A stretch of DNA of 49,536 nucleotides, from NCBI GenBank assembly GCA_938008165.1, contig CALLLP010000026.1:1-49536 (forward strand), written 5' to 3'. How positions within the stretch are numbered: the first letter of the stretch is position 1; each line of letters opens with the position of its first letter. This DNA comes from an uncultured Neomegalonema sp. (GTDB lineage Bacteria; Pseudomonadota; Alphaproteobacteria; Rhodobacterales; Rhodobacteraceae). Below the pieces are notes generated by a model. It saw nothing but the letters and a program-made list of their open reading frames with translations. It was not told where the DNA came from and did no database searches. Positions 1 through 9,163 of this stretch are shown here, in pieces. The position numbers and the translations under genes were made by a program.

Positions 1-1
1 G

Positions 2-751
2 GTCGAGGTTCCCATATTTGCAGGAACGCCGGAGTCCCACGCCACACTCGGGCGCCAACTCAATGATATGGGCCTTGAGCGAACAGCGGTCGCCATCGTT
101 TCTGATGGCGACCCCCTTTCAGATGATGAATCCCTTCGACAGACAGGTCTGGATCACCTGAAATTTGTAGCGGATTGCGCCAATGCGCTCGGTGCCGAGG
201 TTCTGTGTGGACCACTGACCCAGCCGCTTGCACAGTTCAGCGGAACCGGAGCGACTGAGACGGAGTGGGAACGTCTCGTAGATGCAGGCCGCGTCCTCGC
301 CGAACACACAGTTGGCAGCGGCCTGACCATCGCTGTCGAGCCGCTCAATCGTTTCGAATGCTATGCCCTGAACACGGTGGAGCAGGCGGCGCGACTGGTG
401 AAAGCTGTCGGCCATGACCACTACGGTTACCTGTTTGACAGCTTCCACGCCAATATCGAAGAGAAAGACCCTTGGACTGCGCTGCGCGATCATGCGGACT
501 CAATGAGCCATGTTCATGTTTCCGAAAATGACCGTGGAACGCCGGGGCATGGTCATATCGATTTTGCCGCGATGTTCAGTACTCTTCGTCGCGCCGGATG
601 GGATGGTTGGCTCACGGTTGAATCGTTCGGACAGGCATTGCCGGATATCGCCGCGGCCACGAAAGTCTGGCGGCCATTATTTGAGAGCGATGAGCAACTC
701 GCCCGCGACGCCCTGCAACATCTGAAATCCACATGGAACAATGCGGCCTAG
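2..751 (+). CDS. Sugar (phosphate) isomerase/epimerase, D-tagatose 3-epimerase-like TIM barrel (5' partial)
   Basis: The reading frame is open to the left edge (first complete codon at base 2), so the N-terminus lies outside the window; the ATG at 68 is internal. The product resembles the xylose-isomerase-like TIM-barrel family, closest in motif pattern to ketose 3-epimerases. Supporting motifs are VEPLNRFE (metal-ligand Glu), LFDSFHANIEE (ligand Asp plus a substrate-binding His), HVSENDRGTPG and a late VESFG (second ligand Glu). These enzymes use a divalent metal to epimerise or isomerise ketoses in the cytoplasm. It ends 22 bases before the next gene and probably shares its operon with the oxidoreductase, xylB and xylA, pointing to pentose or related sugar catabolism. 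The exact substrate cannot be read from sequence. By eye its codon use is less GC-biased than that of the genes downstream. Confidence 0.8.
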   Translation, partial: VEVPIFAGTPESHATLGRQLNDMGLERTAVAIVSDGDPLSDDESLRQTGLDHLKFVADCANALGAEVLCGPLTQPLAQFSGTGATETEWERLVDAGRVLAEHTVGSGLTIAVEPLNRFECYALNTVEQAARLVKAVGHDHYGYLFDSFHANIEEKDPWTALRDHADSMSHVHVSENDRGTPGHGHIDFAAMFSTLRRAGWDGWLTVESFGQALPDIAAATKVWRPLFESDEQLARDALQHLKSTWNNAA

Positions 752-773
752 TCGCCCACGAGGAGTATAGAGA

Positions 774-1934
774 ATGGCTATTAAGGGAAAGAGTGAGAGT
801 CACGGACGCCGCATCCGCCTCGGCATGGTGGGCGGCGGGAACGATGCCTTCATCGGGGGCGTTCACCGCATCGCCTCGCGCATCGATGACCGTTACGAGC
901 TGGTGGCCGGGGCCTTGTCCTCGACCCCCGAAAAGGCGCGGGCGAGCGGCGAGGCGCTGGGGCTGCCGCGCATCTACGACGATTTCAAGACCATGGCGCA
1001 GCGCGAAGCCCGCCGGAAAGACGGGATCGAAGCCGTCTCCATCGTCACACCAAACCACGTTCACTATGCAGCAGCGCGTGAGTTCCTGAAACGCGGCATC
1101 CATGTGATCTGCGACAAGCCGCTGACCTCGACGCTCGCCGATGCGAAAAAGCTGGTGAAGGCGGCGGCGGATTCGGACGCGCTGTTCATCCTGACCCATA
1201 ACTACACCGGCTATCCCATGGTGCGCCATGCCCGCGAGATGATCGCAGCGGGAGATCTGGGCGCGATCCGCGTGGTTCAGGTCGAATATCCGCAGGACTG
1301 GCTGTCGGTCGAGCAGGATTTCAAGCAAGCCGAATGGCGCACAGACCCCGCGCGCTCCGGTGCCGGGGGATCGACCGGCGATATCGGCACCCATGCCTTT
1401 AACCTCGCCTGTTTCGTGACGGGGCTGGAGGTGGAAAGCCTCGCGGCGGATATTCAGGCCTTCGTGCCGGGGCGGCAAGTGGATGACAACGCCCATGTCA
1501 TGCTGCGCTTTGCGGGCGGGGCACGGGGGATGCTGTGGTCGTCACAGGTTGCTCCGGGCAATGAAAACGCCCTGCGCATCCGCGTCTATGGCGAAAAAGG
1601 CGGCGTGGAATGGGCGCAGGAAGACCCCAATTACCTGTGGCATACCCCCTTCGGCGAGCCAAAGCGCCTGATTACCCGCAACGGCGCCGGGGCGGGGGCG
1701 GCCGCCAATCGTCTCAGCCGCATTCCGCCCGGCCATCCCGAAGGCTATCTCGAAGGTTTTGCCAATCTCTACACAGAAGCGGCGGAGGCCATCCTCGCCG
1801 CGCGCACCGGCGCATCGCCGCCGGACGGGGTGATGTATCCCGGCATCGAAGACGGGTTGAAGGGCGTTCAGTTCGTTTCGGCCTGTGTGAAATCGTCCGG
1901 GCGCAATGCCGCCTGGGTTGCGCTGGATCACTGA
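774..1934 (+). CDS. Gfo/Idh/MocA-family NAD(P)-dependent sugar/inositol dehydrogenase
   Basis: A 386-residue cytoplasmic oxidoreductase. The N-terminal Rossmann fold has a glycine-rich GMVGGGNDAFIG loop around residue 17, and a CDKPLTST motif near residue 115 is the family's xKP dinucleotide/catalytic signature. The C-terminal half carries the family alpha/beta domain (GGSTGDIGTHAFN, residues about 200-213). The ATG at 774 has an AGGAG Shine-Dalgarno sequence at 761-765. The stop overlaps the xylB start (TGATG at 1932-1936), so the two are translationally coupled. The family oxidises or reduces sugars, inositols or their derivatives with NAD(P). Its placement between an epimerase and xylB/xylA suggests funnelling of a sugar derivative into the xylulose route; the substrate is not determinable here. 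The first dozen codons look like the preceding gene in composition, and the rest is strongly GC-rich. Confidence 0.85.
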   Translation: MAIKGKSESHGRRIRLGMVGGGNDAFIGGVHRIASRIDDRYELVAGALSSTPEKARASGEALGLPRIYDDFKTMAQREARRKDGIEAVSIVTPNHVHYAAAREFLKRGIHVICDKPLTSTLADAKKLVKAAADSDALFILTHNYTGYPMVRHAREMIAAGDLGAIRVVQVEYPQDWLSVEQDFKQAEWRTDPARSGAGGSTGDIGTHAFNLACFVTGLEVESLAADIQAFVPGRQVDDNAHVMLRFAGGARGMLWSSQVAPGNENALRIRVYGEKGGVEWAQEDPNYLWHTPFGEPKRLITRNGAGAGAAANRLSRIPPGHPEGYLEGFANLYTEAAEAILAARTGASPPDGVMYPGIEDGLKGVQFVSACVKSSGRNAAWVALDH

Positions 1935-3376
1935 TGTTTATCGGGTTGGACCTCGGCACTTCGGGGGTAAAGGCGCTGTTGATCGGCGAGGATCAGGCAA
2001 TCTTGGGCAGTGCCCAATCCCCCCTCACCGTCTCGCGCCCGGCGGATGGATGGTCGGAGCAGGCGCCCGCCGACTGGATTGCGGCGACCATGGCGGCCCT
2101 TGGACAGCTTGGCACCGATCATGACCTGTCCGGGGTGCGGGGCATCGGGCTATCTGGCCAGATGCATGGCGCGACCCTGTTGGATGCACGGGGCGCGGTT
2201 TTGCGCCCCTGTATCCTGTGGAACGACACCCGCGCCCATGCCGAAGCGGCGCAGATGGATGCCGATCCGCGCTTTCGCGCCCTGACCGGCAATATCGTCT
2301 TTCCCGGCTTTACCGCGCCAAAGCTGGCTTGGGTCAAGGCGCATGAACCGGCGGTCTTCGATGCGGTGGCAAAGGTGCTGCTGCCGAAAGATTACCTGCG
2401 CTACTGGCTGACCGGCGAGTATGTATCGGAGATGTCCGATGCGGCGGGTACGGCATGGCTGGATACCGGGGCGCGGGACTGGTCCGATGCGCTGCTGGAG
2501 GCGACCGGCCTTGGCCGCGCGCATATGCCCGCCCTTGTCGAAGGATCGGCGGTCTCAGGGGGTCTGCGCGCCGAGATTGCCGCGCAAGTCGGTCTACCCA
2601 CCGGCACGCCGGTCGCGGGGGGCGCAGGGGATAACGCGGCCTCGGCCATCGGGGTCGGGGTCGTGCGGGCGGGGGAGGCGTTTATCTCGCTCGGCACATC
2701 GGGCGTGCTGTTCGCGGCGAATGAGGGCTATGCCCCCAGCCCCGAAACCGCCCTGCACACGTTTTGCCATGCCCTGCCGGAGCGCTGGCATCAGATGGGC
2801 GTCATCCTCGCCGCCGCCGATGCGCTGGACTGGTACGGACGGTTCGTGGGCAGCGATCCCGCGACCCTGACCGGAGAATTGGGGGATGCGCTACAGGCCC
2901 CAAGCCGAACGCTGTTCCTGCCCTATCTGGGCGGGGAGCGCACACCCCATAACGACGCGACGGTGCGCGGCGCGTTTATCGGACTGGACCACGCCACCGA
3001 TCGCAGCGCAGGCACCCGCGCCGTGCTGGAGGGGGTCGCCTTTGCCTGCCGGGACAGTCTCGCGGCAATGGCAAGCACCGGCACGGCCCCCGCACAGGTC
3101 ACCGCCGTCGGCGGGGGATCGCGCTCGACCTATTGGCTACAGGCCATCGCGACAGCGCTCGATATGCCCGTCGCCGTGCCCGAAGACGGAGATTTCGGAG
3201 CCGCCTTCGGGGCCGCCCGCCTTGGGATGATGGCGGCGGGGCACGGGGGGGCCGATTTGGCCACTGCGCCGACCATCCGCCACATCATCGAACCGGATCG
3301 CGCCCTGACCGGCGCGTTTTCAGAGAGTTACGACCGCTATACCCGCGCCTATCACGCGCTCAAGGAGCTGACATGA
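1934..3376 (+). CDS. xylB: Xylulokinase
   Basis: A 480-residue FGGY-family kinase that phosphorylates D-xylulose to D-xylulose-5-phosphate with ATP (EC 2.7.1.17). The N-terminal phosphate-binding motif [16 protein letters not shown] and [13 protein letters not shown] (about residue 75) are diagnostic for the xylulokinase branch. The C-terminal nucleotide-binding half shows FISLGTSGV and an [13 protein letters not shown] segment near residue 395. The start at 1934 is chosen because it overlaps the upstream stop and begins exactly at the conserved FIGLDLGTS; the frame stays open upstream for 324 bases, but that part is a shadow of the Gfo/Idh gene. The stop overlaps the xylA start as ATGA (3373-3376). 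Length is normal for the family. Confidence 0.95.
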   Translation: MFIGLDLGTSGVKALLIGEDQAILGSAQSPLTVSRPADGWSEQAPADWIAATMAALGQLGTDHDLSGVRGIGLSGQMHGATLLDARGAVLRPCILWNDTRAHAEAAQMDADPRFRALTGNIVFPGFTAPKLAWVKAHEPAVFDAVAKVLLPKDYLRYWLTGEYVSEMSDAAGTAWLDTGARDWSDALLEATGLGRAHMPALVEGSAVSGGLRAEIAAQVGLPTGTPVAGGAGDNAASAIGVGVVRAGEAFISLGTSGVLFAANEGYAPSPETALHTFCHALPERWHQMGVILAAADALDWYGRFVGSDPATLTGELGDALQAPSRTLFLPYLGGERTPHNDATVRGAFIGLDHATDRSAGTRAVLEGVAFACRDSLAAMASTGTAPAQVTAVGGGSRSTYWLQAIATALDMPVAVPEDGDFGAAFGAARLGMMAAGHGGADLATAPTIRHIIEPDRALTGAFSESYDRYTRAYHALKELT

Positions 3377-4674
3377 CCGATTTCTTTCAGGACATTCCGA
3401 AGGCCCGCTTTGAAGGACCGGACAGCACCGCCGATTTTGCCTTTCGTCATTACAATCCCGATGAAATGCTGATGGGCAAGCGGATGGAGGATCATCTGCG
3501 CTTTTCGGTGGCCTGGTGGCACAGCTTTGCCTGGCCCGGCGGCGACCCTTTCGGCGGTCAGACCTTCGAGCGCCCGTGGTTCGGCGACACGATGGCGCTG
3601 GCGCGGATGAAGGCGGATGTGGCCTTCGAGCTGTTCGCCCTTCTCGGCCAGCCTTATTTCTGCTTTCACGATGCCGATATCCGGCCCGAAGGCGACAGCT
3701 TTGCCCAATCGACCCGCAATCTCGAAGAAATCGTCGAGTATATCGGTCAGAAGATGGCCGCCGGGGGGCCAAGGCTGCTATGGGGCACCGCCAATCTTTT
3801 CACCGAGCGGCGCTTTATGTCCGGCGCGGCGACGAATCCCGACCCGGATGTCTTTGCCTATTCGGCGGCAACGGTGAAAACCTGCATGGATGCGACGCTG
3901 AAACTCGGTGGCGAGAATTATGTCCTATGGGGCGGGCGCGAGGGATATGAGACCCTGCTCAACACCGACCTGAAGCGCGAGCGCGACAATGCCGGGCGCT
4001 TTTTGCAGATGGTCGTCGAGTACAAGCACAAGATCGGCTTCAAGGGCGCCATCCTCGTCGAGCCAAAACCGCAGGAGCCGTCAAAACACCAATACGATTA
4101 CGACGTGGCAACGGTCTACGGGTTCCTGCGCGAATTCGGCCTCGAAAACGAGGTGAAGATGAATATCGAGCAGGGCCACGCCATCCTCGCCGGGCATAGC
4201 TTTGAGCATGAGCTGGCGATGGCCTCGTCCTTGGGCATACTCGGCTCGATCGATATGAACCGCAACGATTATCAATCCGGCTGGGATACGGATCAGTTTC
4301 CGAACAGCGTGCCCGAAGTCGCCCTCGCCTATTACGAAATTCTCAAGGCGGGCGGATTCGACACGGGGGGCACCAATTTCGATGCGAAGATCCGGCGTCA
4401 ATCCCTCGACCCCGCCGATCTGGTCGCCGCCCATATCGGGGCGATGGATGTCTGTGCGAGGGGCCTGAAGGCCGCCGCCGCCATGCTGAATGACGGCGGG
4501 CTGGAGGCGGCGCGCACGGCCCGCTATGCCGGATGGGATACCGCGCAGGCCAAGACGATGCTGTCCGGGGGGCTGGACGGATGCTACGATCATGTGATCG
4601 ACAACGCCGTCTCGCCCCAGCCCCGATCCGGCCAACAGGAGCGCCTCGAAAACCTCGTCAATCGCTTCGTGTAG
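3373..4674 (+). CDS. xylA: Xylose isomerase
   Basis: A 433-residue metal-dependent TIM barrel converting D-xylose to D-xylulose (EC 5.3.1.5), with the length of the longer class II enzymes. Recognisable blocks are [13 protein letters not shown] (catalytic-pocket region, about residues 49-61), FCFHDADI (about residue 97, catalytic His/Asp), [18 protein letters not shown] (about 180-197), [16 protein letters not shown] with metal ligand Glu (about 220-235), [13 protein letters not shown] (about 258-270) and [13 protein letters not shown]. The start overlaps the xylB stop by four bases, indicating coupled translation. With xylB this forms the isomerase route for xylose. No xylose transporter or XylR regulator lies in the window, so uptake and regulation must be encoded to the left or elsewhere. 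Confidence 0.97.
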   Translation: MTDFFQDIPKARFEGPDSTADFAFRHYNPDEMLMGKRMEDHLRFSVAWWHSFAWPGGDPFGGQTFERPWFGDTMALARMKADVAFELFALLGQPYFCFHDADIRPEGDSFAQSTRNLEEIVEYIGQKMAAGGPRLLWGTANLFTERRFMSGAATNPDPDVFAYSAATVKTCMDATLKLGGENYVLWGGREGYETLLNTDLKRERDNAGRFLQMVVEYKHKIGFKGAILVEPKPQEPSKHQYDYDVATVYGFLREFGLENEVKMNIEQGHAILAGHSFEHELAMASSLGILGSIDMNRNDYQSGWDTDQFPNSVPEVALAYYEILKAGGFDTGGTNFDAKIRRQSLDPADLVAAHIGAMDVCARGLKAAAAMLNDGGLEAARTARYAGWDTAQAKTMLSGGLDGCYDHVIDNAVSPQPRSGQQERLENLVNRFV

Positions 4675-4725
4675 AACAGGGGCGGTTGCACCGCGCGCTT
4701 TGTGGTTCAGATTCGGCGCAAAGTG

Positions 4726-4753
4726 TTTTATCGGTCCTTTTTTGCCGATAAAA
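4726..4753. repeat. Perfect 9-bp inverted repeat between xylA and the next gene
   Basis: TTTTATCGG at 4726-4734 is repeated in inverse as CCGATAAAA at 4745-4753, with a 10-base loop containing a run of six T. It lies ten bases upstream of the ATG at 4764. It could be a transcription-attenuating hairpin after xylA, a regulator-binding site for the following gene, or an RNA structure covering its leader. It is AT-rich in a very GC-rich setting. Confidence 0.45.
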
Positions 4754-4763
4754 AGCGGATGCA

Positions 4764-5201
4764 ATGGCCACCCATCTTTTCATCTACGGCACCCTCCTTG
4801 CCGCCGCCGATCATCCCATGGGCCGGATGCTCGCGGAACAGGCGCGGCTGATCGGGCGGGGATCGATACAGGCGCGGCTCTATATCGTGCACGAGATCGA
4901 TGCCCAGGGGCCAAACAGCTATCCCGCCGCCGTGCCCTCGGCATTTGCCGATGATCGGGTCTATGGCGAGGTCCATGAGATCACTGGCCCGACCGCGCCG
5001 CTTTTCGCGGCCTTCAACGATTACGAAGCCTGCGCGCCGGGATGGCCGGAACCCTATGAATTCATGCTGCGCGATATCGACGTGGCCATGGAGGACGGCA
5101 CAACGGTCACGGCGGGATGCTATCTCTATACATGGGATACCTCCCGCGCCGACCCGGTGCCCTCAGGCCGCTTTACGGGATCGGCGGCAGGCACACGCTA
5201 G
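4764..5201 (+). CDS. Gamma-glutamylcyclotransferase/AIG2-like family protein
   Basis: A 145-residue cytoplasmic protein of the GGCT/AIG2 fold. The N-terminal HLFIYGTLL is the family hallmark (YGTL forms the substrate pocket). FNDYEACAP (about residues 88-96) carries a Glu in the position of the usual catalytic acid, and VTAGCYLYTW is the last core strand. Family members release 5-oxoproline from gamma-glutamyl compounds or act on related amides, but many are uncharacterised, so the substrate is left open. It follows xylA by 89 bases and is separated from it by an inverted repeat, so operon membership is uncertain. The start is the ATG at 4764; no strong Shine-Dalgarno sequence is evident. Confidence 0.75.
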   Translation: MATHLFIYGTLLAAADHPMGRMLAEQARLIGRGSIQARLYIVHEIDAQGPNSYPAAVPSAFADDRVYGEVHEITGPTAPLFAAFNDYEACAPGWPEPYEFMLRDIDVAMEDGTTVTAGCYLYTWDTSRADPVPSGRFTGSAAGTR

Positions 5202-5290
5202 CCCCGGCATTCAGCGCCCCCTGCCGCATCCGGGGCACCGGCGGGCATAGGGCGGCGAAGGCTAATGTAAAACGACAGCCTTTCACAAAT

Positions 5291-5308
5291 AGTCACCGAA
5301 TAGTGACT
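5291..5308. promoter_or_regulatory. Short inverted repeat upstream of the YceI gene
   Basis: AGTCAC (5291-5296) and GTGACT (5303-5308) form a perfect 6-bp inverted repeat around a 6-base spacer, 62 bases upstream of the YceI start and within a locally AT-rich stretch. The half-site spacing fits a dimeric repressor or activator, but no regulator gene is adjacent. This is inference from symmetry only. Confidence 0.3.
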
Positions 5309-5370
5309 TGATCGAAAGACCCTCATCGGTGCCTTTTACGGGGCTGTATACCCAATATAGAGGTCAAAGA

Positions 5371-5955
5371 ATGTTCCGTTCCTTCATTTTAGCTGCATCC
5401 CTTGCTGTGCTGCCCTCCATGGCCGTGGCCGATACCTATGCGTTCGATCCCGGTCATACCGAAGTCCGCTTTTTCTGGGATCATGCCGGTGTGTCGGAAC
5501 AATCCGGTGAATGGGGCAAGGTCGAAGGAACCGTCGATTTCGATCCTGAAGACGTAACGGCCACGAAAATCTCGGTGACGATTGACCCCGACAGCGTGAC
5601 CACCGGCGTCAAGGCCCTCGATAAGCACATGAAAAGCGCTGACATGTTCGATGTCGAGACCTATGAGGCCATTACCTTCGAAAGCACGAGCGCCGTCCAA
5701 TCGGGCAAGAACACGCTGACCGTGACCGGCGACCTGACGATCAAGGATAAAACGCATCCGCTGACCCTCGATGTCACCTTGCTGCATATGGGCGAGCATC
5801 CGGTCGGCAAGTTCATCGATTACTACAAAGGCGAATGGCTCGGCGTGAAGGCGAGTGGCCGGTTGCTGCGCAGCGAATACGGCGTCGGCTATGCCGCCCC
5901 CCTGACCTCGGACCTGATCCGCATCGAGATCGCGACCGAGTTGAAAGCTGAATAA
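5371..5955 (+). CDS. YceI-family periplasmic lipid/isoprenoid-binding protein
   Basis: A 194-residue exported protein. The N-terminus MFRSFILAASLAVLPSMAVA is a classical Sec signal peptide with probable cleavage after AVA (about residue 20). The mature part starts DTYAFDPGHTEVRFFWDHAG and continues with KMSVT-like strands, KSADMFDVETYEAITFEST and GDLTIKDKTHPLTLDVTL, the repeated beta-barrel pattern of YceI lipocalin-like proteins that bind polyisoprenoids. The ATG at 5371 is chosen over an upstream in-frame start at 5308 because it begins the signal peptide and is preceded by AGAGG. It is monocistronic, with a strong terminator after it. The family is often acid- or stress-linked; nothing here shows its specific role. 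Confidence 0.9.
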   Translation: MFRSFILAASLAVLPSMAVADTYAFDPGHTEVRFFWDHAGVSEQSGEWGKVEGTVDFDPEDVTATKISVTIDPDSVTTGVKALDKHMKSADMFDVETYEAITFESTSAVQSGKNTLTVTGDLTIKDKTHPLTLDVTLLHMGEHPVGKFIDYYKGEWLGVKASGRLLRSEYGVGYAAPLTSDLIRIEIATELKAE

Positions 5956-6033
5956 GACCGTCGCGCGGGGAGGGGACACCCGAAAAAACCCCTCACGATA
6001 AAAAGCGCGGCACCGTCGCGCCGCGATCCTCTC

Positions 6034-6061
6034 GCCCCGGATTTGATCCGGGGCTTTTTTT
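6034..6061 (+). terminator. Rho-independent terminator
   Basis: GCCCCGGAT (6034-6042) pairs perfectly with ATCCGGGGC (6046-6054) around a 3-base loop and is followed by seven T residues (6055-6061). This is a textbook intrinsic terminator about 80 bases after the YceI stop. A related half-motif (accccggatcaaggcccc) follows at about 6071-6088, so the hairpin may belong to a dispersed intergenic repeat family. Confidence 0.85.
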
Positions 6062-6224
6062 CGTCCGGGCAGACCCCGGATCAAGGCCCCGATGATGGGA
6101 TTTGCATTTCGGCCTTGTACGCGCCACACATGATCCATCAGATTTGCCTCCAGAGCGCTCTCAACGATCGCCTTCTCGGAAATTGCGACAGAACAAAAAG
6201 ATAGAGCCGTTTCCGGAGGGTATC

Positions 6225-7958
6225 GTGTCCCGATTTCTGTCGCATCCTGTCCGGGCCATGGTCATGGATGTGTATCGCTACAACCCGGTGCGGGTGCGCC
6301 ATGCCCTGATCCTGACGGTGCTGGCCTCTCTGGCCGAAGGCGTGGGGCTGGCGCTGTTATTGCCAGTCCTCGGCGCGGTGCTCGACGGGGACGGGATCGC
6401 CGTCCATGCGGCCCGGCTGGGGCTGTCCCTGCCCCCGGCGCTGCTGACGAGCGGCGTTCTGGCGATCTATGCCCTTGTCATCGCGGCGGCGGCGGCGCTG
6501 GTATGGAGGCGCAGTACCCTGCTCTCGGCCCTGCGCCACGACTTTATCGCCGATCTGAGCAAGCGCACGCATCGCGCCGTCCTGAGCCAGCCGCCCGACT
6601 GGATGAGCGCGCAGCGGCGCGCGGATCTGACCTATTTGCTGACGACGGATGTGGCCCGCACGGGACAGGGCGTGCAATTCGTCTTCATGGTCGCCACCGC
6701 GTTGTTGCAGCTTCCGGCCCTGACGGCGCTGGCGCTGGCGATTTCTCCGGCCATGGCGCTGGGGGCGGGGGCGATCATGGCCGCCGTCGTGATGCTGTCG
6801 CGCCCCTTCGACCGCCGCGCCCGGCAAGCGGGGCAGGAAATGGGCCGCTATGGCAGTGGCCTATTCGCGCGGGCGGATGAATCGGTCGCCCATCTGACCC
6901 TGATCAAGACCCATAAGGCAGAACGCCGCCGCATCGCCCAATTCGACACCGCGACCGACGATATCCATCACCTCATGCATGGATTGCAGGCCGGGCAAGC
7001 CTCCGCGCGGGCGATTACGCAGGGCGGCGGCGCCATCGGCGTTACGGTGGTGGTCTGGGCCGCCTTGGTCATCGGCGAGGCATCGCTGGAGTCGATTGCC
7101 GTTCTGGTGCTGGTCATGGCCCGGATGCTGCCCCTTGTCGGAACCTTGCATCAGGGATGGCGCTCTGCGTTGACATCGGCCCCGGCCTATACCCGCATTC
7201 AGACGCTGTTCGAGGAACAGGATCGCGGCGAACCCCTGCCCCCCGCCGCCCCGGCCCCTCGGATTTCTGGCCCGGCGGCGCTGCGCTTAGAGGGGGTATC
7301 GGTCGCGCGCAGGCCGGATGGCCCGGCCATCATCCGCGATCTCGACCTGACATTGGAACCGGGCACCCTGACCGCCATCACCGGGCCATCGGGGGCGGGC
7401 AAGACGACGCTGGGGTTGGCCGTGGCGGGGCTGTTGCCGCTATCGGGGGGGCGGGTATGGCATGACGGTGCCCTGCTGCGCGCCCCCCGCGCCCTGACCC
7501 TGCGCCGCGATAGCGTACTCAGCCCCCAGGACCCGGCGCTGTTCCACGATACGCTGGCCGCCAATCTGCGCCTTGCCCGCCCCGATGCGCCGGAGGACGC
7601 GCTGTGGGATGCCCTGAGCATTGCCGGGGCAGCGGATTTTGCCGAAGGGTTGCCCGACCGGCTCGACACCATGGTCGGCGACCGGGGAATGCGCCTGTCC
7701 GGGGGCGAGCGCCAGCGGATCGCCCTCGCCCAAGCCGTGCTCGCCGCCCCGCGCCTGCTGGTGCTGGACGAGGTGACATCGGCGCTGGATGCCGAGACGG
7801 AAGCACGGGTGATCGCCGCCCTGCTGGGCCTGCGACGCCATACGACGATGCTGTTCATCACCCATCGGCAATCCGTGCTCGACCATGCGGATCAGACCGT
7901 GTTCATCGACTATGGACAGGCCGTCCAGCGAGGGGAGAGGGTATCGGATGCCCCGTAA
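6225..7958 (+). CDS. ABC exporter, fused permease and ATP-binding protein
   Basis: A 577-residue half-transporter of the ABC-B exporter type. The N-terminal ~330 residues hold about six membrane helices (e.g. HALILTVLASLAEGVGLALL). The C-terminal ATPase has Walker A GPSGAGKTT (about residue 388), signature LSGGERQRIALA (about 490), Walker B LLVLDEVTSALD (about 511) and the switch histidine in LFITHRQS. I take the GTG at 6225 as start because GGAGGG (6215-6220) precedes it at a good distance; the upstream in-frame ATG at 6102 lacks this. The stop lies inside the next gene (11-base overlap), so the two are coupled. Substrate unknown. The paired nucleotidyltransferase-like protein recalls export steps in peptide natural-product or cell-surface loci, but no precursor peptide was found. 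Confidence 0.88.
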   Translation: MSRFLSHPVRAMVMDVYRYNPVRVRHALILTVLASLAEGVGLALLLPVLGAVLDGDGIAVHAARLGLSLPPALLTSGVLAIYALVIAAAAALVWRRSTLLSALRHDFIADLSKRTHRAVLSQPPDWMSAQRRADLTYLLTTDVARTGQGVQFVFMVATALLQLPALTALALAISPAMALGAGAIMAAVVMLSRPFDRRARQAGQEMGRYGSGLFARADESVAHLTLIKTHKAERRRIAQFDTATDDIHHLMHGLQAGQASARAITQGGGAIGVTVVVWAALVIGEASLESIAVLVLVMARMLPLVGTLHQGWRSALTSAPAYTRIQTLFEEQDRGEPLPPAAPAPRISGPAALRLEGVSVARRPDGPAIIRDLDLTLEPGTLTAITGPSGAGKTTLGLAVAGLLPLSGGRVWHDGALLRAPRALTLRRDSVLSPQDPALFHDTLAANLRLARPDAPEDALWDALSIAGAADFAEGLPDRLDTMVGDRGMRLSGGERQRIALAQAVLAAPRLLVLDEVTSALDAETEARVIAALLGLRRHTTMLFITHRQSVLDHADQTVFIDYGQAVQRGERVSDAP

Positions 7959-9132
7959 TCGCCCCGCCCCCGGCGCGGCGGAATGGGCCGCCCTCGTCTC
8001 CCTGACCGGTCCCCATCCCCGCGCACCCACCGGGCCGCTGGACTGGGACCGGCTGATCGATATCGCCCTGCGGCACAAGGCGCTCGCGCTCCTGTCCAAC
8101 GGAATCGCGAAAGAGGGGGTGGAGCCGCCACAGGCCGCCCGCGAGAAGCTGAACGCCGCAGCCCGCAAGACCGTGACCCGCAGCCTCGCCCTCGCCCGCG
8201 AAACCGTGCTCGTCGCGCGGGCCTTCGAGCAGGCGGGGATTGCGATGACCGTGCTCAAGGGGGTGCCGCTATCGCAGGCCATCCATGGCAGGATCGACCG
8301 CCGCGATCCGGGGGATATCGATATTCTCATCCCACCGGAACGATTGCCCGATGCGGCGCAGGTGCTTGCCTCACTGGGCTATCATAGCGGTCATACGCTC
8401 CTGCTGGCCACGCCCCGCCAGAGAGAGCGCCTGACCCGGCTGCACAAGGATCTGGAGTTCTTCTGCCCCGACCGGCGCATCGCCCTTGAATGTCACTGGT
8501 CCCTCGCGCGGGGCCGGGCGGGGATGCGAATGGATAACCCGGACCCGCCTGCGACCGCCCCAGTCGAAATCGGCGGAACGGCGATCCGGACCCTGACCCC
8601 GGCGCGCACCGTCGTCTATCTCTGCGCCCATGGCGCGGTCCATTACTGGCTGCGGCTCAAATGGCTCAACGATCTTCGCTGGATCTTCCACGATCCCCGC
8701 CTGATTGCCGGGGATTGGGACAGCGTGGCCCAGAAGGCCCAGGAAACGGGCATGACCCGCGTGGTGATGGCCACGGCGCGGCTGGTGCAGGCGATGGATG
8801 GGGGCGCCCTGCCCGATGGCCTGCGCCACATCGATACCGCCCCCCGCCAGACCGAGCGCAGAGCCGGGGCGATGCTGCGCTATCTGACCCGGACAGGCGG
8901 GGCGCTGACAGACCCCGAACCGGGCATGATCGCCCGCAATGTCTTTCTGATACAGCGCCTGCGCGCCGCCGCACGGGACGAGGCGACCGGGGCCGATATC
9001 CTGCGCCAGAACTGGACGCCGGGGGTGGATGACCTGATGATGGCGGACCTGCCCGAAGCGCTGGAATGGGGCTATGTTCCCCTGCGCCTGATGCGGATCA
9101 TGCGGCGGGGGAGGAGCGGCGCCGGTCGCTGA
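7948..9132 (+). CDS. Nucleotidyltransferase-like family protein (NTP_transf_5 type)
   Basis: A 394-residue cytoplasmic protein with the pattern of the uncharacterised bacterial nucleotidyltransferase family: VLKGVPLSQAIHG (about residues 97-109) followed by RDPGDIDILIPPERL with the DxD metal pair (about 115-129). A later ECHWSLARG block and CAHGAVHYWLRLKWLNDLRWI (about 220-243), typical of the C-terminal helical part, are also present. Biochemical activity of the family is not established; members occur in lasso-peptide-like and surface-polysaccharide loci. The ATG at 7948 sits inside the end of the ABC exporter gene (GAGAGG just upstream), implying obligate co-expression. It ends 31 bases from the convergent paaZ end. 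Confidence 0.7.
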   Translation: MPRNRPAPGAAEWAALVSLTGPHPRAPTGPLDWDRLIDIALRHKALALLSNGIAKEGVEPPQAAREKLNAAARKTVTRSLALARETVLVARAFEQAGIAMTVLKGVPLSQAIHGRIDRRDPGDIDILIPPERLPDAAQVLASLGYHSGHTLLLATPRQRERLTRLHKDLEFFCPDRRIALECHWSLARGRAGMRMDNPDPPATAPVEIGGTAIRTLTPARTVVYLCAHGAVHYWLRLKWLNDLRWIFHDPRLIAGDWDSVAQKAQETGMTRVVMATARLVQAMDGGALPDGLRHIDTAPRQTERRAGAMLRYLTRTGGALTDPEPGMIARNVFLIQRLRAAARDEATGADILRQNWTPGVDDLMMADLPEALEWGYVPLRLMRIMRRGRSGAGR

Positions 9133-9163
9133 CCGGATCGCCCTTTCCAGCCCCCGGAAGCGG

